Shown here piece by piece: positions 7,217 through 16,069 of a stretch of 29,737 bases of DNA. Both the position numbers and the translations under genes were made by a program. The stretch is from Alistipes sp. (lineage in GTDB: Bacteria; Bacteroidota; Bacteroidia; Bacteroidales; Rikenellaceae), in assembly GCA_017629615.1 (NCBI GenBank), contig JAGBWT010000124.1:1-29737 (forward strand), in the 5' to 3' direction. Positions within the stretch are counted from its first letter, which is position 1. Every line of letters starts with the position of its first letter. A model generated the notes under the pieces. That model was not told the origin of the DNA. It did not search any database and saw only the letters and a program-made list of their open reading frames with translations.

Positions 7217-8089
7217 ATGAAACATATCTTTGAGACCATAATAATTTTTGCGCTTTTGGCCCTTGTGTCGTGCCGCGATGCTTCGACCTTTTTTGGCCGA
7301 CAGCCTGTTGCTCGTGTAGGCGATAAGATGCTCTATGCAGAGGAGGTTGCAGCCGTAATCCCAAAGGGGGTGTCGGGTGCCGATTCGTTGAGCTATGTCG
7401 AGTCGTATATCGATAAATGGGTTGTGCGCCAACTCAAATTGCAGGAGGCCGAACTGATATTCTCGTCGTCGGCGACCGATATCGACAAGATGGTCGAGGA
7501 GTATCGTCAGTCGTTGCTGATTCGTAAAATTGAGCAGTACTATCTCGATGTTGAGAAGTTGCCCGAGGTGAAGGAGTCGGAGATTGAGGCCTACTATGCA
7601 CAACATAAGAACGATTTTCGTTTGACTACACCTGTTGTCAAGGGTTTTGTAGTTCCTAGTCCCGAGCAGGCTCGCAGTCGTGAGCGTATTGTAGCGATGA
7701 TGCGTTCGCCGAAGCGTGATGCGCAGAGCGATTTCGAGCAGATATGTGTGAAGAACAACTACCGTTTGGTGAAGTTCGACGAGTGGGTCGATTTTAACGA
7801 GTTTTTGAGTCACCTCCCATTGCTTCGTTCGGCACGTCACGACAATCTGCTCTCTAACCGTGCGGTGCAACAGATTCACCATAACCATACATACTACTAT
7901 TTCAAGATAACCGACGTGATAAATACCGGCGACCCTATGCCGTTGTTTATGGCCAAAGATAATATTGTGCGAATCCTGACAACGCGTCGTCAGGCCGAGG
8001 TTATTCGTCTTAATGAGGAGCGAATGGTTGGTAATGCGGCTTTGTCGGATAACGTGAAAATTTGGCATCGCGAGGCTGCCGAAGAGTAG
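7217..8089 (+). CDS. SurA-like periplasmic lipoprotein
   Basis: Predicted outer-membrane-biogenesis lipoprotein. The N-terminus MKHIFETIIIFALLALVSC has a lipobox (LVSC, Cys19). The following part (PVARVGDKMLYAEEVAAVIP, then WVVRQLKLQEAEL) resembles the N-terminal chaperone region of SurA/PpiD-type proteins, and EIEAYYAQHKNDFR matches the segment that links to a parvulin domain. I do not see the parvulin catalytic pattern, so it is probably a chaperone rather than an isomerase. Length is 290 aa. ATG 7217 is chosen over a TTG at 7211 because it gives the clean lipoprotein signal and fits the promoter. It lies 49 bases upstream of surA, in the same operon. Confidence 0.75.
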   Translation: MKHIFETIIIFALLALVSCRDASTFFGRQPVARVGDKMLYAEEVAAVIPKGVSGADSLSYVESYIDKWVVRQLKLQEAELIFSSSATDIDKMVEEYRQSLLIRKIEQYYLDVEKLPEVKESEIEAYYAQHKNDFRLTTPVVKGFVVPSPEQARSRERIVAMMRSPKRDAQSDFEQICVKNNYRLVKFDEWVDFNEFLSHLPLLRSARHDNLLSNRAVQQIHHNHTYYYFKITDVINTGDPMPLFMAKDNIVRILTTRRQAEVIRLNEERMVGNAALSDNVKIWHREAAEE

Positions 8090-8138
8090 GCGGCCAATGG
8101 AGATTGGAGTAGAAAAGTTTTAGAGAAAAAGAGAAAAG

Positions 8139-9557
8139 ATGAAAGATATGAAAAAAGTATTGTTTGTAGCACTCGCATTTATGGCATTGGTTGCGGGTGT
8201 TGATGCGCAAAAGCGATTTGTAATGCTCGACAAAGTGGTGGCCGTAGTCGGCAACTCGTCGATTATGTACACCGAGGTTGAGCAGGTTGCCGACCAACTC
8301 GTTAAGCAGCGTCGTGAGGCGGGATATACCTCCGACCGCGACCCGATGAACGAGGCGTTGGAGCAGTTGCTTATGCAGAAGTTGCTCTACAATCAGGCCC
8401 TTATCGACTCTGTGCAGATTAGCAATAGCGACGTGTTGCAGCGTGTCGAGCAACGTGTGCAGAGTATGATTGATGCCGAAGGCTCGGTTACAGCTTTGGA
8501 GAAGAAGACCCATATGGCTGTCTATCATATCCGCGAATTGGTGCGTAAGCAGGTCGAGGAGCAGTCCTATGCATCGGCTATGCAGCAGGAGATTATTGGT
8601 AAGACGACCATCGTTCCTGGCGAGGTGGAGCGCTACTATCGCAGTATCGACAAGGATAGCCTGCCAATTATCGCCGAGCAGTATGTCTATGCTCATATCA
8701 CCAAATTCCCTGCGGGCATTGATGCGGCAAAACGTCGCGCTCGTGAGCGTCTGCTCGAAATGCGCGAGCGTATCGTGACCGGTAAGGCGAAGTTCGCGAC
8801 TCTTGCGCGTATGTACTCGATTGATGGTGCTGCAATTCGTGGTGGAGAACTCGAACCTTCGCAGTTGAGCGGTTTTGTGAAGCCGTTTGCCGATGCTCTC
8901 TCCGAGTTGAAGCCTGGTCAGGTGTCGGAGGTTGTCGAGACGCAGTTCGGCTACCACCTCATTCAACTTATCGACAAAAATGGTTCGCTCTACCATTGTC
9001 GTCACATCTTGTTGCGTCCGACCTATACTTCGGAGGAGATTTTGCAACCGATGATGGAACTTGATAGTATTGCCGACCTGATTCGTCGCGACTCGATTTC
9101 GTTCGAGGTTGCCGCCGCAAAGCATTCCGACGATAAATATTCGAGTATGAATGGCGGTATCGTAACCAACCACGACCTCTTGGAGCACTATTCGGCATAC
9201 GATGCAAAACTGACAGCGACAAAGTTCCTTAAAGAGGACTTTGGTGCCGGAGGTGGTAAGAGCATCGACGACTACAATGCAATTCGTCGTTTGAAGGTGG
9301 GCGAGGTCTCGCCTGCATATCGCACTTCGGACCTCAATGGTAACGATATGTGTAAGATTGTTAAACTTGTTGAGGTTTTGCCTGCTCATATCGCAACGCT
9401 CGACGACGACTATCTGCGTTTGGAGCAACTTGCGCTCAATGCAAAACAGCATCGTGTATTGCAGGAGTGGCTTAATAAGCGCATCGAGGCAATGTATGTA
9501 TATATCGCACCCGAATTCCGTGACGGAGCGTTCGAAAACAAGGGTTGGATAAAGTAG
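8139..9557 (+). CDS. surA: SurA-like peptidyl-prolyl isomerase/chaperone
   Basis: SurA escorts unfolded outer-membrane proteins through the periplasm. The signal peptide ends about residue 23 (GVDA before QKRF). A chaperone N-domain (about 30-170, beginning VVAVVGNSSIMYTEVEQVADQL) is followed by two parvulin-type domains. The first spans about 181-281, with YVYAHITKFP, RGGELEPSQLSGFVKPFADAL and FGYHLIQLIDK. The second starts about 285, with YHCRHILLRP and SMNGGIV. Length 472 aa is close to other Bacteroidetes SurA proteins. It sits between another SurA-like protein and an OstA-like protein, a standard envelope-assembly neighbourhood. The second domain keeps the canonical HILL pattern; the first is more diverged (AHITKF). 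Confidence 0.9.
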   Translation: MKDMKKVLFVALAFMALVAGVDAQKRFVMLDKVVAVVGNSSIMYTEVEQVADQLVKQRREAGYTSDRDPMNEALEQLLMQKLLYNQALIDSVQISNSDVLQRVEQRVQSMIDAEGSVTALEKKTHMAVYHIRELVRKQVEEQSYASAMQQEIIGKTTIVPGEVERYYRSIDKDSLPIIAEQYVYAHITKFPAGIDAAKRRARERLLEMRERIVTGKAKFATLARMYSIDGAAIRGGELEPSQLSGFVKPFADALSELKPGQVSEVVETQFGYHLIQLIDKNGSLYHCRHILLRPTYTSEEILQPMMELDSIADLIRRDSISFEVAAAKHSDDKYSSMNGGIVTNHDLLEHYSAYDAKLTATKFLKEDFGAGGGKSIDDYNAIRRLKVGEVSPAYRTSDLNGNDMCKIVKLVEVLPAHIATLDDDYLRLEQLALNAKQHRVLQEWLNKRIEAMYVYIAPEFRDGAFENKGWIK

Positions 9558-9582
9558 GATAAAGGCTAAAACGAAGAGTAAG

Positions 9583-12168
9583 GTGCGTAGAAAATTATTG
9601 ACCATAGCAACGCTCGTTTCGGCATTTGCCAGCATTGTCTTTGCGGGCAGTGTCGGTATGCCACAGGTCGCTACACCTGCCCCATCGGTCGAACAAGCAT
9701 CGCCTGCACCACAACGTGCCAAGAGCGATAAATATGTCGATATGAAGTCGGACGGTGGTCGTCAAACCGAGCACGGAGGTCATAAGATTATTATTGCGGT
9801 TGGTAACTTTGCTGCCCATCACAATGGGGCGGTTATCACCTGCGACTCGACGGTGCGTTATTCGGATAGCCACATCGAGTGTTTCGGCAATGTGTTGATT
9901 AACAAGGGTACGACCTACATCTATGGCGATAGAGCAGAGTACGATGGCGAGTTGAATGAGGCCCGTATATACTCCAATATCGTCAAGGTACTCGACCGTG
10001 GTACGACTCTCTATACCTACAACTTCAAATTCAACACTAAAACCAACATCGGAGAGTTCTCGGGTGGTGGCGTTGTCTATGATGGGGCAACTATGCTCGA
10101 AACCGACAAGGGTTTCTACTATGCCGACAGTAAAGATATTGTGTGTGTCGGTGGTGTTGAGTTGCGTGACGAGGAGTATGAGATGAGGGGCGACTCGGTT
10201 GTCTATAATATGGAGACAAACCGAGCCAACTTTTTCCGTAATACGAATATATGGAATCCCGAAAAGGGAGAGTATCTCTATGCCGACCGTGGTGTGGCCG
10301 ATAGCGATAACGACCACTATATTCTGACCGAGAACGGCTACCTGCTTACTCCCGACCAAGAGTTGTGGAGCGATACACTCGACTACTATCGTGAGCGAGG
10401 CTATGCGTTGTTGCGCAACAATATCCAAATCGACGACTCGAAGCAGAAGTTGCTGGCTTTTGGCGATTGGGGCGAATATTGGAAGGAGCCGGGCAATGTG
10501 GTGCTTACTCGTGAGCCGTCGCTCATAAGCTACGATATGGAGCAGGGTGACTCACTCTTCTTGCGCTCCGATTCGATGTTTCTCTATACGAAAGACCCTG
10601 TTGCCGAGCGTCGCGCTCGTGAGCAGGAGAAGGCTCTTGCCGACTCGTTGCAGCGTGTCAAGGCGGAGGCTTTGGCTTCGATTGGCTCAAAGGCGGAGGC
10701 AAATAGCGAAGCTGTCGAAGGTGAGGAGGGTGCAGCGCCGGTCGATGCCGAGCGTTTAGAGCGTATTAAGGCACTGCGCAACCAAGCCAAGCAGAGTAGC
10801 GAGGCTTCAAATGGTAATAATAGCGCCTCGTCGAAGGCCGAGACCGCAGCCACAGCCGATGGCGGCAATCAATCAACTACGGCTGCCGATGCGGTAAGTT
10901 CGACGAAGGATTCGGTGCGTGTCGATTCGCTTGCAACCGACTCGGCGCGTGTTGATTCGCTCCAAAATCCGCTCGATACTTTGACCGCAGCCCAGCGCAA
11001 GGCTTTGGAGCGCGAGGCTCGCAAGGCTCAACTCAAAGCGCGCCGCGACTCCATAAAGCACGAGCGCGATTCGATAAAGAAGGTCAAGGCCGAAATCCTG
11101 CGCAAGAAACTCGACTCGATAGGCGAGATTCGTCTTCAAAAGCGTGTGGCATTCCAACGCAAACTCGACCGTGCCGATTCGTTGCGCATGGTGCGAGAGA
11201 AGGAGCGTGCCGATAAACGATTGCGTCGTATGGTGCTTCGTCGTGAGCGTCGAGGCATAAAGACCTTGCCTGTCCACGACTCGGTTTTGCTCCGTATCAA
11301 TGATACGATATTGGCCCACGAGTTGCAATGGGACTCAGTGGCAAGGCGCATGGTCGATTCATTGCTGCTCATCTACTATCCAAAGGCAAAGGTCGATACG
11401 CTTGCAGTCGATACGGTTGCCGTCGATTCGACCTACCGAATGATATTGGCCTATCGTAATGTGCGTATGTATCGTCGTGACTTCCAGATGGTGTGCGACT
11501 CGATGGCAACAACCTCTATCGACTCGATAATCCACCTCCATATAAATCCGGTGTTGTGGAATGAGCGAAATCAGGTCACTTCCGATATTATGCATATCCA
11601 CACCGATAGTGGTCGCATCGCTCGTGCCGAGTTTGAGGGTAAGCCGCTTACGGTTGCCGAAATCGACACAACCTATTACAATCAGGTGACAGGTAAGTCG
11701 ATGGTGGCACTCTTTAAGGATAATCAAATCTATCGCAACGATGTCGATGGCAATGTGCAGACAATCTTCTTCCAAGAGGAAGAGGATACAAAGGAGGTCT
11801 CGATGATGGTCTATGTCGAGAGCGCTACGATGACGTCGTATATCGAGAATCGCGAATTGGTTGGTATTACCTATCGTGGCAATCCGACCTATACCTTCTT
11901 CCCGATAGACAAGATTCCGGAGACGCAGCCTATGCGATTGCCGACGTTTAAGTGGGAGGCGCATCGCCGCCCGACACGCGACAGCGTATTTACACGCCAT
12001 ATTCGCCCGACAGAGCGCATAGTTAAGGAGGGCGAGCGTCGTCCGCAGTTCTATATATCGAAGTCGATGGAGCGTCGCAAGATGCGCCTGCTTAATCTCA
12101 AAACGTGGGTTGATAGAACCGATACACTCTCACTCGAAACCATCGAGTGGGTCGAGTCGGTCAAATAG
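9583..12168 (+). CDS. OstA-like (LptA/LptD-family) envelope protein
   Basis: Large predicted periplasmic protein. The signal peptide (MRRKLLTIATLVSAFASIVFA) starts at a GTG, 25 bases after the surA stop; no better ATG is in frame nearby. Residues about 66-330 hold OstA/LptA-type beta-jellyroll repeats (AVITCDSTVRYSDSHIECFGNVLINKGTTYIYGDRAEYD, then GDSVVYNMETNRANFFRN), the fold that carries LPS across the periplasm. Residues about 340-560 are a highly charged Ala/Arg/Lys/Asp/Ser-rich stretch, likely coiled coil or disordered. From about 600-800 a second OstA-like segment follows (VRMYRRDFQMVCDSM). Position after surA supports a role in outer-membrane or LPS assembly. Length is 861 aa; the exact partner is unknown. 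Confidence 0.85.
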   Translation: MRRKLLTIATLVSAFASIVFAGSVGMPQVATPAPSVEQASPAPQRAKSDKYVDMKSDGGRQTEHGGHKIIIAVGNFAAHHNGAVITCDSTVRYSDSHIECFGNVLINKGTTYIYGDRAEYDGELNEARIYSNIVKVLDRGTTLYTYNFKFNTKTNIGEFSGGGVVYDGATMLETDKGFYYADSKDIVCVGGVELRDEEYEMRGDSVVYNMETNRANFFRNTNIWNPEKGEYLYADRGVADSDNDHYILTENGYLLTPDQELWSDTLDYYRERGYALLRNNIQIDDSKQKLLAFGDWGEYWKEPGNVVLTREPSLISYDMEQGDSLFLRSDSMFLYTKDPVAERRAREQEKALADSLQRVKAEALASIGSKAEANSEAVEGEEGAAPVDAERLERIKALRNQAKQSSEASNGNNSASSKAETAATADGGNQSTTAADAVSSTKDSVRVDSLATDSARVDSLQNPLDTLTAAQRKALEREARKAQLKARRDSIKHERDSIKKVKAEILRKKLDSIGEIRLQKRVAFQRKLDRADSLRMVREKERADKRLRRMVLRRERRGIKTLPVHDSVLLRINDTILAHELQWDSVARRMVDSLLLIYYPKAKVDTLAVDTVAVDSTYRMILAYRNVRMYRRDFQMVCDSMATTSIDSIIHLHINPVLWNERNQVTSDIMHIHTDSGRIARAEFEGKPLTVAEIDTTYYNQVTGKSMVALFKDNQIYRNDVDGNVQTIFFQEEEDTKEVSMMVYVESATMTSYIENRELVGITYRGNPTYTFFPIDKIPETQPMRLPTFKWEAHRRPTRDSVFTRHIRPTERIVKEGERRPQFYISKSMERRKMRLLNLKTWVDRTDTLSLETIEWVESVK

Positions 12169-12193
12169 TGAATAATAGAAAAGAGATAAATAT

Positions 12194-13483
12194 ATGTCGG
12201 AAAACAGTAAAAAACTTCGTTTCGAAACGCGCCAAATTCACGGCGGTTATCATATCGACCAAACAGGGTCGCGAGGCATTGCAATCTATCCTACGGCGGC
12301 CTATCACTTCCGCTCGTGCGACCACGCTGCCAAACTTTTCGAGTTGAGCGAGCCGGGTAATATCTATACCCGTCTCCACAATCCGACGACGGCAGCCTAC
12401 GAGGAGCGAATCGCATCGTTGTATGGTGCGGTGGGTGCATTGGCTGTATCGTCGGGAATGTCGGCGATATTTCTCGTGGTCTCGGCTTTGGCTTCGGAGG
12501 GCGACAATATTGTCACCTCGCCACTGCTCTATGGCGGAACCTATAACCAATTCCGTATATCGCTTCGCAAACTCGGTATCGAGGTGCGTATTGCGTCGAG
12601 CGAGCGAGCCGAAGATATGGCACCGCTGGTCGATGAGCGTACCAAGATGATATATGCCGAGAGTATGGGCAACCCAACCTGTAATGTCCCCGACTTGGAG
12701 GCGTTGTCGGCTCTTGCCAAGCGTAGCGGAGTGCCACTCGTTATCGACAATACGTTTGGTGCTGCGGGCTACCTTTGCAATCCGTTTGAGTGGGGCGCAA
12801 ATATCGTGGTTGATTCGGCAACGAAGTGGATTAACGGCCACGGTACGGCTATGGGCGGTATTATTGTCGATGGTGGTAACTTCGATTGGGGAAATGGTAA
12901 ATTTCCGCAGATTGACGGCCCATCGGAGGGCTATCACGGCCTGAATCTCTACGAAGCATTTGGCTCGTCGGCCTTTATCGTTAAGTGCCGTGTCGATGGT
13001 TTGCGCGACTTCGGTTGCTCGCCTTCGCCATTCGATGCCTATCTGATGCTTATCGGCTTGGAGACTTTGTCGTTGCGCGTCAAGCACGAGGTTGAGGCTT
13101 GTCGCCGTTTGGCCGAGTATTGCCGCAACCACCCAAAGGTGGCAAAGGTAAGTTATGTTGGCTTCGAAGACCACGCTGGTTATTGCAATGCTCAACGCTA
13201 CTATCGCTATGGAGCATCGAGTGTGATGAATATCGAGTTGAAGGGTACGTTGGAGAGTACTGTCAAGTTTGTTGAGTCATTGCGCCTTATGGGTAATATG
13301 ACGATGATTGGCGACTCGATAAGTGTCGTTACTCACCCTGCATCGACTACCCACAAACAGTTGAGCGAGGCCGATTTGAAGGCTGCTGGCGTAACGCCTA
13401 CATTGTTGCGTCTGTCGCTCGGTTTGGAGAATGTAGAGGATATTATCGATGATTTTGAGCAGGCTTTTGCACACGTTCGCTAA
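12194..13483 (+). CDS. metY: O-acetylhomoserine sulfhydrylase (MetY)
   Basis: PLP enzyme that makes homocysteine from O-acetylhomoserine and sulfide in the cytosol (direct sulfhydrylation route to methionine). The Cys/Met-metabolism PLP fold is clear: ETRQIHGGY at the start, YTRLHNPT (58-65), YAESMGNPTCNVPDLEAL, VIDNTFGAAGYLCNPFEWGAN and the PLP lysine K211 in DSATKWINGHG. The C-terminus keeps VVTHPASTTHKQL and LRLSLGLENVEDIIDD. Length 429 aa is usual for this family and longer than the cystathionine synthase/lyase group (about 380-400), which supports MetY. It begins 25 bases after the OstA-like gene and overlaps metX by one base. Confidence 0.93.
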   Translation: MSENSKKLRFETRQIHGGYHIDQTGSRGIAIYPTAAYHFRSCDHAAKLFELSEPGNIYTRLHNPTTAAYEERIASLYGAVGALAVSSGMSAIFLVVSALASEGDNIVTSPLLYGGTYNQFRISLRKLGIEVRIASSERAEDMAPLVDERTKMIYAESMGNPTCNVPDLEALSALAKRSGVPLVIDNTFGAAGYLCNPFEWGANIVVDSATKWINGHGTAMGGIIVDGGNFDWGNGKFPQIDGPSEGYHGLNLYEAFGSSAFIVKCRVDGLRDFGCSPSPFDAYLMLIGLETLSLRVKHEVEACRRLAEYCRNHPKVAKVSYVGFEDHAGYCNAQRYYRYGASSVMNIELKGTLESTVKFVESLRLMGNMTMIGDSISVVTHPASTTHKQLSEADLKAAGVTPTLLRLSLGLENVEDIIDDFEQAFAHVR

Positions 13484-14499
13484 TGAGTACAATATATAAA
13501 TACCCCCACGCCTTTACGCTCGAAAGTGGAGCCGTATTGCCGTCGCTCGAAATAGCGTACGATACCTACGGCACGATAAACGAAGAGCGTAGCAATGTTG
13601 TGTGGGTTTGTCACGCGCTGACGGCTAACTCCGATGTGGCCGATTGGTGGCCGCATACGGTCGAAAAGGGACGCTTTCTTGACCCAGACCGCTACTTTGT
13701 GGTCTGCGCCAATTTTCTCGGCTCGCACTATGGTACAACGGGCCCACTCTCTGTAAATCCGCAGACGGGCGAGCCGTGGTATGGCGATTTCCCGCTTATC
13801 ACGGTGCGAGATATGGTGCGCGCACACCAACTGCTGGCCGAGCATCTCGGTATCGAGCGGGTAGCACTGCTTATCGGTAGTTCGATTGGTGGTTTTCAGT
13901 GCCTCGAATGGTGTGTTATGCAACCCGATTTTGCTCAAAAGGCGGCATTTATCGCAACGACACCTCGCACGAAAGCCTGGGCTTCGGCCTTCAATGAGTC
14001 GCAGCGTATGGCTATAGAGTGCGACCCAACCTTTGGCGAGCGTTGTGCCGATGCAGGCGAGAAGGGTATGGCTACGGCCCGTAGCATCGCTCTGCTCAGC
14101 TATCGAGGCGGTATGGCCTACGATATATCGCAGGAGGACCCACAGCCCGACGAGGCTTCGTTCGAGCGCAGAGTTCACTCCTACCAACGTTATCAGGGCG
14201 AAAAGTTGCGCCGTCGCTTTAACGCCTACTCCTACTATCGTCTTTCGCAGGCGGTCGATTCCCACAATCTGGGTCGGGGTCGAGGCAGTGTTGAGCAGGT
14301 GTTGCAAACGATTCGTGCCAAGAGTCTCGTCGTGTCGATAACCTCCGATATAATCTTTCCGCCATCGGACCACCAAATCCTTATCGACAATATCCCCGAT
14401 GTCGAATACCATACGATAGACTCGATATTTGGTCACGATGGTTTTCTGGTCGAGCACGAGCAACTCAATACGATTATTACCGAATTTATGAATAAATAG
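13483..14499 (+). CDS. metX: Homoserine O-acetyltransferase (MetX)
   Basis: Alpha/beta hydrolase that acetylates homoserine with acetyl-CoA, supplying the MetY substrate. The ATG overlaps the metY stop (TAATG), so the two are translationally coupled. Visible motifs are ALTANSDVADWW, RYFVVCANFLGSHYGTTGP (oxyanion and substrate region), the nucleophile Ser134 in IGSSIGGFQ, Asp289 in TSDIIFPP and His318 in FGHDGFL. Length 338 aa fits MetX. Nucleophile elbows of this family are usually GGSMGG; here it reads GSSIGG, a mild variant. Acetyl versus succinyl specificity cannot be settled by eye, but the MetY neighbour favours acetyl. Confidence 0.93.
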   Translation: MSTIYKYPHAFTLESGAVLPSLEIAYDTYGTINEERSNVVWVCHALTANSDVADWWPHTVEKGRFLDPDRYFVVCANFLGSHYGTTGPLSVNPQTGEPWYGDFPLITVRDMVRAHQLLAEHLGIERVALLIGSSIGGFQCLEWCVMQPDFAQKAAFIATTPRTKAWASAFNESQRMAIECDPTFGERCADAGEKGMATARSIALLSYRGGMAYDISQEDPQPDEASFERRVHSYQRYQGEKLRRRFNAYSYYRLSQAVDSHNLGRGRGSVEQVLQTIRAKSLVVSITSDIIFPPSDHQILIDNIPDVEYHTIDSIFGHDGFLVEHEQLNTIITEFMNK

Positions 14500-14507
14500 T
14501 ACTATAT

Positions 14508-15698
14508 ATGAACAACAAAAAACTTCAAATCGGTCTCTTTGGTTTTGGAACGGTGGGCAAAGGCCTCTACGATGTTCTCGAAAGAATTGGCTCCAAGAAT
14601 GTGGAGATTTGTCGCATCTGTGTCCGCGATATAAATAAACCCCGTTCTGTTAATGCGGCCTTTACCGATAACCCCGACGAAATCTTTTCCGACCCGCAAA
14701 TCAACTTTATCGTCGAACTTATCGACGATGCCGATGCTGCATACGATATCGTAAAGCGTGCGCTGATGAAGCGTTTGCCTGTCGTCTCGGGCAATAAGAA
14801 GATGTTGGCACGCCATATCGAGGAGTTGATAGAGCTCCAACAGCAGTACAATACCGCTCTGCTCTACGACGCCTCGGCTTGTGGCTCGATTCCGGTTATC
14901 CGCAACTTGGAGGAGTACTACGATAATGACCTGCTGACCTCGGTTAAGGGTATCCTTAACGGCTCGTCGAACTTTATCCTTTCAAAGATTTTCAACGAGA
15001 AGATGTCCTATCCCGATGCACTCAAATTGGCCCAAGACCTGGGCTTTGCCGAGAGCAACCCGTCGCTCGATATCGATGGTTGGGATTCGCTCTTTAAGCT
15101 TATTATTATTACCGTTCACGCCTTTGGTCTCTATGTCGCTCCCGAGCAGATATTCACCTATGGTATCTCGAATATGAACGACGACGATATCCGCTTCGCT
15201 TCCGAAAAGGGGCGTCGCTTCAAGTTGGTTGCCCACGTCGAAAAGTTGGAGGGTAATCGCCTTATTATGAGCGTTATGCCACAACTTATCTCGCGCAACA
15301 AATATATATATAGTGTCGAGGACGAGTTCAATGGTGTAGTAATCAAGGGTCTCTTCTATGACAAGCAGTTTATGTTCGGCCGTGGTGCAGGAGGCTATCC
15401 GACAGGCTCGGCTGTGTTGAGCGATATTACTGCGTGCCTCTACAACTACAAATACGAGTACAAGAAGCGTAACGATTCGCAGTTGCCAACCTATACCACC
15501 GACCACTCGTTCCGTATCTACTATCGCTATACCAATGCCGACGACCTTGCGTTGTTGCACTTCGAGTCGATTAGCGAGAGCTATATCTCCGATACCAACA
15601 AGTATGTAGTTGGCCGAATATCCCTTGCGGAGTTGTGGCGCGTGCAGGAGGAGTTGAGGAAGCGAAATGTATTTGTGGCGGCATATCCGCGCGATTAA
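14508..15698 (+). CDS. hom: Homoserine dehydrogenase
   Basis: Reduces aspartate semialdehyde to homoserine, the branch point of threonine and methionine synthesis. The NAD(P)-binding motif GFGTVG lies at 12-17. The catalytic domain carries PVVSGNKKMLARH, ASACGSIPVIRNLEEYY, ILNGSSNFILSKI and DLGFAESNPSLDIDGWDSLFK (about 177-197), with the substrate-binding Asp and catalytic Lys region. Length 396 aa means it is monofunctional, not fused to aspartate kinase, and the C-terminal ACT-like part (about 325-396) is short. It starts 8 bases after metX. Its TAA overlaps the first base pairs of a 125-bp palindromic repeat. Confidence 0.94.
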   Translation: MNNKKLQIGLFGFGTVGKGLYDVLERIGSKNVEICRICVRDINKPRSVNAAFTDNPDEIFSDPQINFIVELIDDADAAYDIVKRALMKRLPVVSGNKKMLARHIEELIELQQQYNTALLYDASACGSIPVIRNLEEYYDNDLLTSVKGILNGSSNFILSKIFNEKMSYPDALKLAQDLGFAESNPSLDIDGWDSLFKLIIITVHAFGLYVAPEQIFTYGISNMNDDDIRFASEKGRRFKLVAHVEKLEGNRLIMSVMPQLISRNKYIYSVEDEFNGVVIKGLFYDKQFMFGRGAGGYPTGSAVLSDITACLYNYKYEYKKRNDSQLPTYTTDHSFRIYYRYTNADDLALLHFESISESYISDTNKYVVGRISLAELWRVQEELRKRNVFVAAYPRD

Positions 15699-15821
15699 AA
15701 TCGATTTTATAAGGAGTTTACTTCGGCTAACAAAATTTCCGCCAATGGGTAGTACAACAAGTACAACCCATCGTCGATAAATTTTGCCGAGCCTTGTAAC
15801 CTCTCTTCTAAAATCAATTTT
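15697..15821. repeat. 125-bp palindromic repeat element, copy 1
   Basis: Imperfect terminal inverted repeats AAAATCGATTTTATAAG (15697-15713) and CTTCTAAAATCAATTTT (15805-15821) match at 15 of 17 positions. The interior is also self-complementary. The centre is a tight hairpin, ATGGGTAGTAC (15745-15755) and GTACAACCCAT (15761-15771), around a 5-base loop. It contains GCCTTGTAACC, also found in the repeats at 25896-26248. It begins inside the hom stop codon. No coding capacity is seen. Confidence 0.8.
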
Positions 15822-15822
15822 G

Positions 15823-15946
15823 AAAATCGCTCTTATAAGGTCTTTGCTTCCGCTAACATTTTTGTCTGCAATGGGTAGTACAATAAGTACAACCCATCGC
15901 CGCCAAAACCGCCGAGCGTTGCAAAGCTACTTCTAAAATCAATTTT
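15823..15946. repeat. 124-bp palindromic repeat element, copy 2
   Basis: A diverged second copy directly follows copy 1, with one base between. Ends are AAAATCGCTCTTATAAG (15823-15839) and CTTCTAAAATCAATTTT (15930-15946). The central hairpin arms, ATGGGTAGTAC (15871-15881) and GTACAACCCAT (15887-15897), are identical to copy 1; the loop differs by one base. The flanks have drifted more than the centre and the right end. Confidence 0.8.
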
Positions 15947-15947
15947 A

Positions 15948-15971
15948 GGTCACCGATGGGTGGCCTTTTTT
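15948..15971 (+). terminator. Terminator after hom
   Basis: GGTCACC (15948-15954) pairs with GGTGGCC (15959-15965), with one wobble, around a GATG loop, followed by six Ts. It is a good factor-independent terminator for the surA-ostA-met series. Confidence 0.75.
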
Positions 15972-16015
15972 ATTAGAGGCGTCAGGGAGGGGTAGCCACT
16001 CCTCAAAAACACAAC

Positions 16016-16040
16016 CGCCCGACCTTTTGCAGGTCGGGCG
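16016..16040 (-). terminator. Terminator of the FKBP lipoprotein genes
   Basis: A perfect 10-bp stem, CGCCCGACCT (16016-16025) with AGGTCGGGCG (16031-16040), surrounds a 5-base loop. On the minus strand it is followed by a T-rich stretch, 30 bases past the stop of the gene ending at 16070. Confidence 0.8.
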
Positions 16041-16069
16041 ATTGCTAATTTGTTAATCGACGGGTCTTG

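Noticed and set aside
8010..9722. 570-codon open frame antisense to surA, and a 458-codon one antisense to gyrA (21165-22541)
   Set aside because: Both lie fully opposite well-supported genes and have the Arg/His/Leu/Thr-rich composition of reverse-complement shadows, with no domain or start signal.
12169..12193. SAM riboswitch or regulatory leader before metY
   Set aside because: The gap is only 25 bases, too short for any known SAM-responsive RNA.
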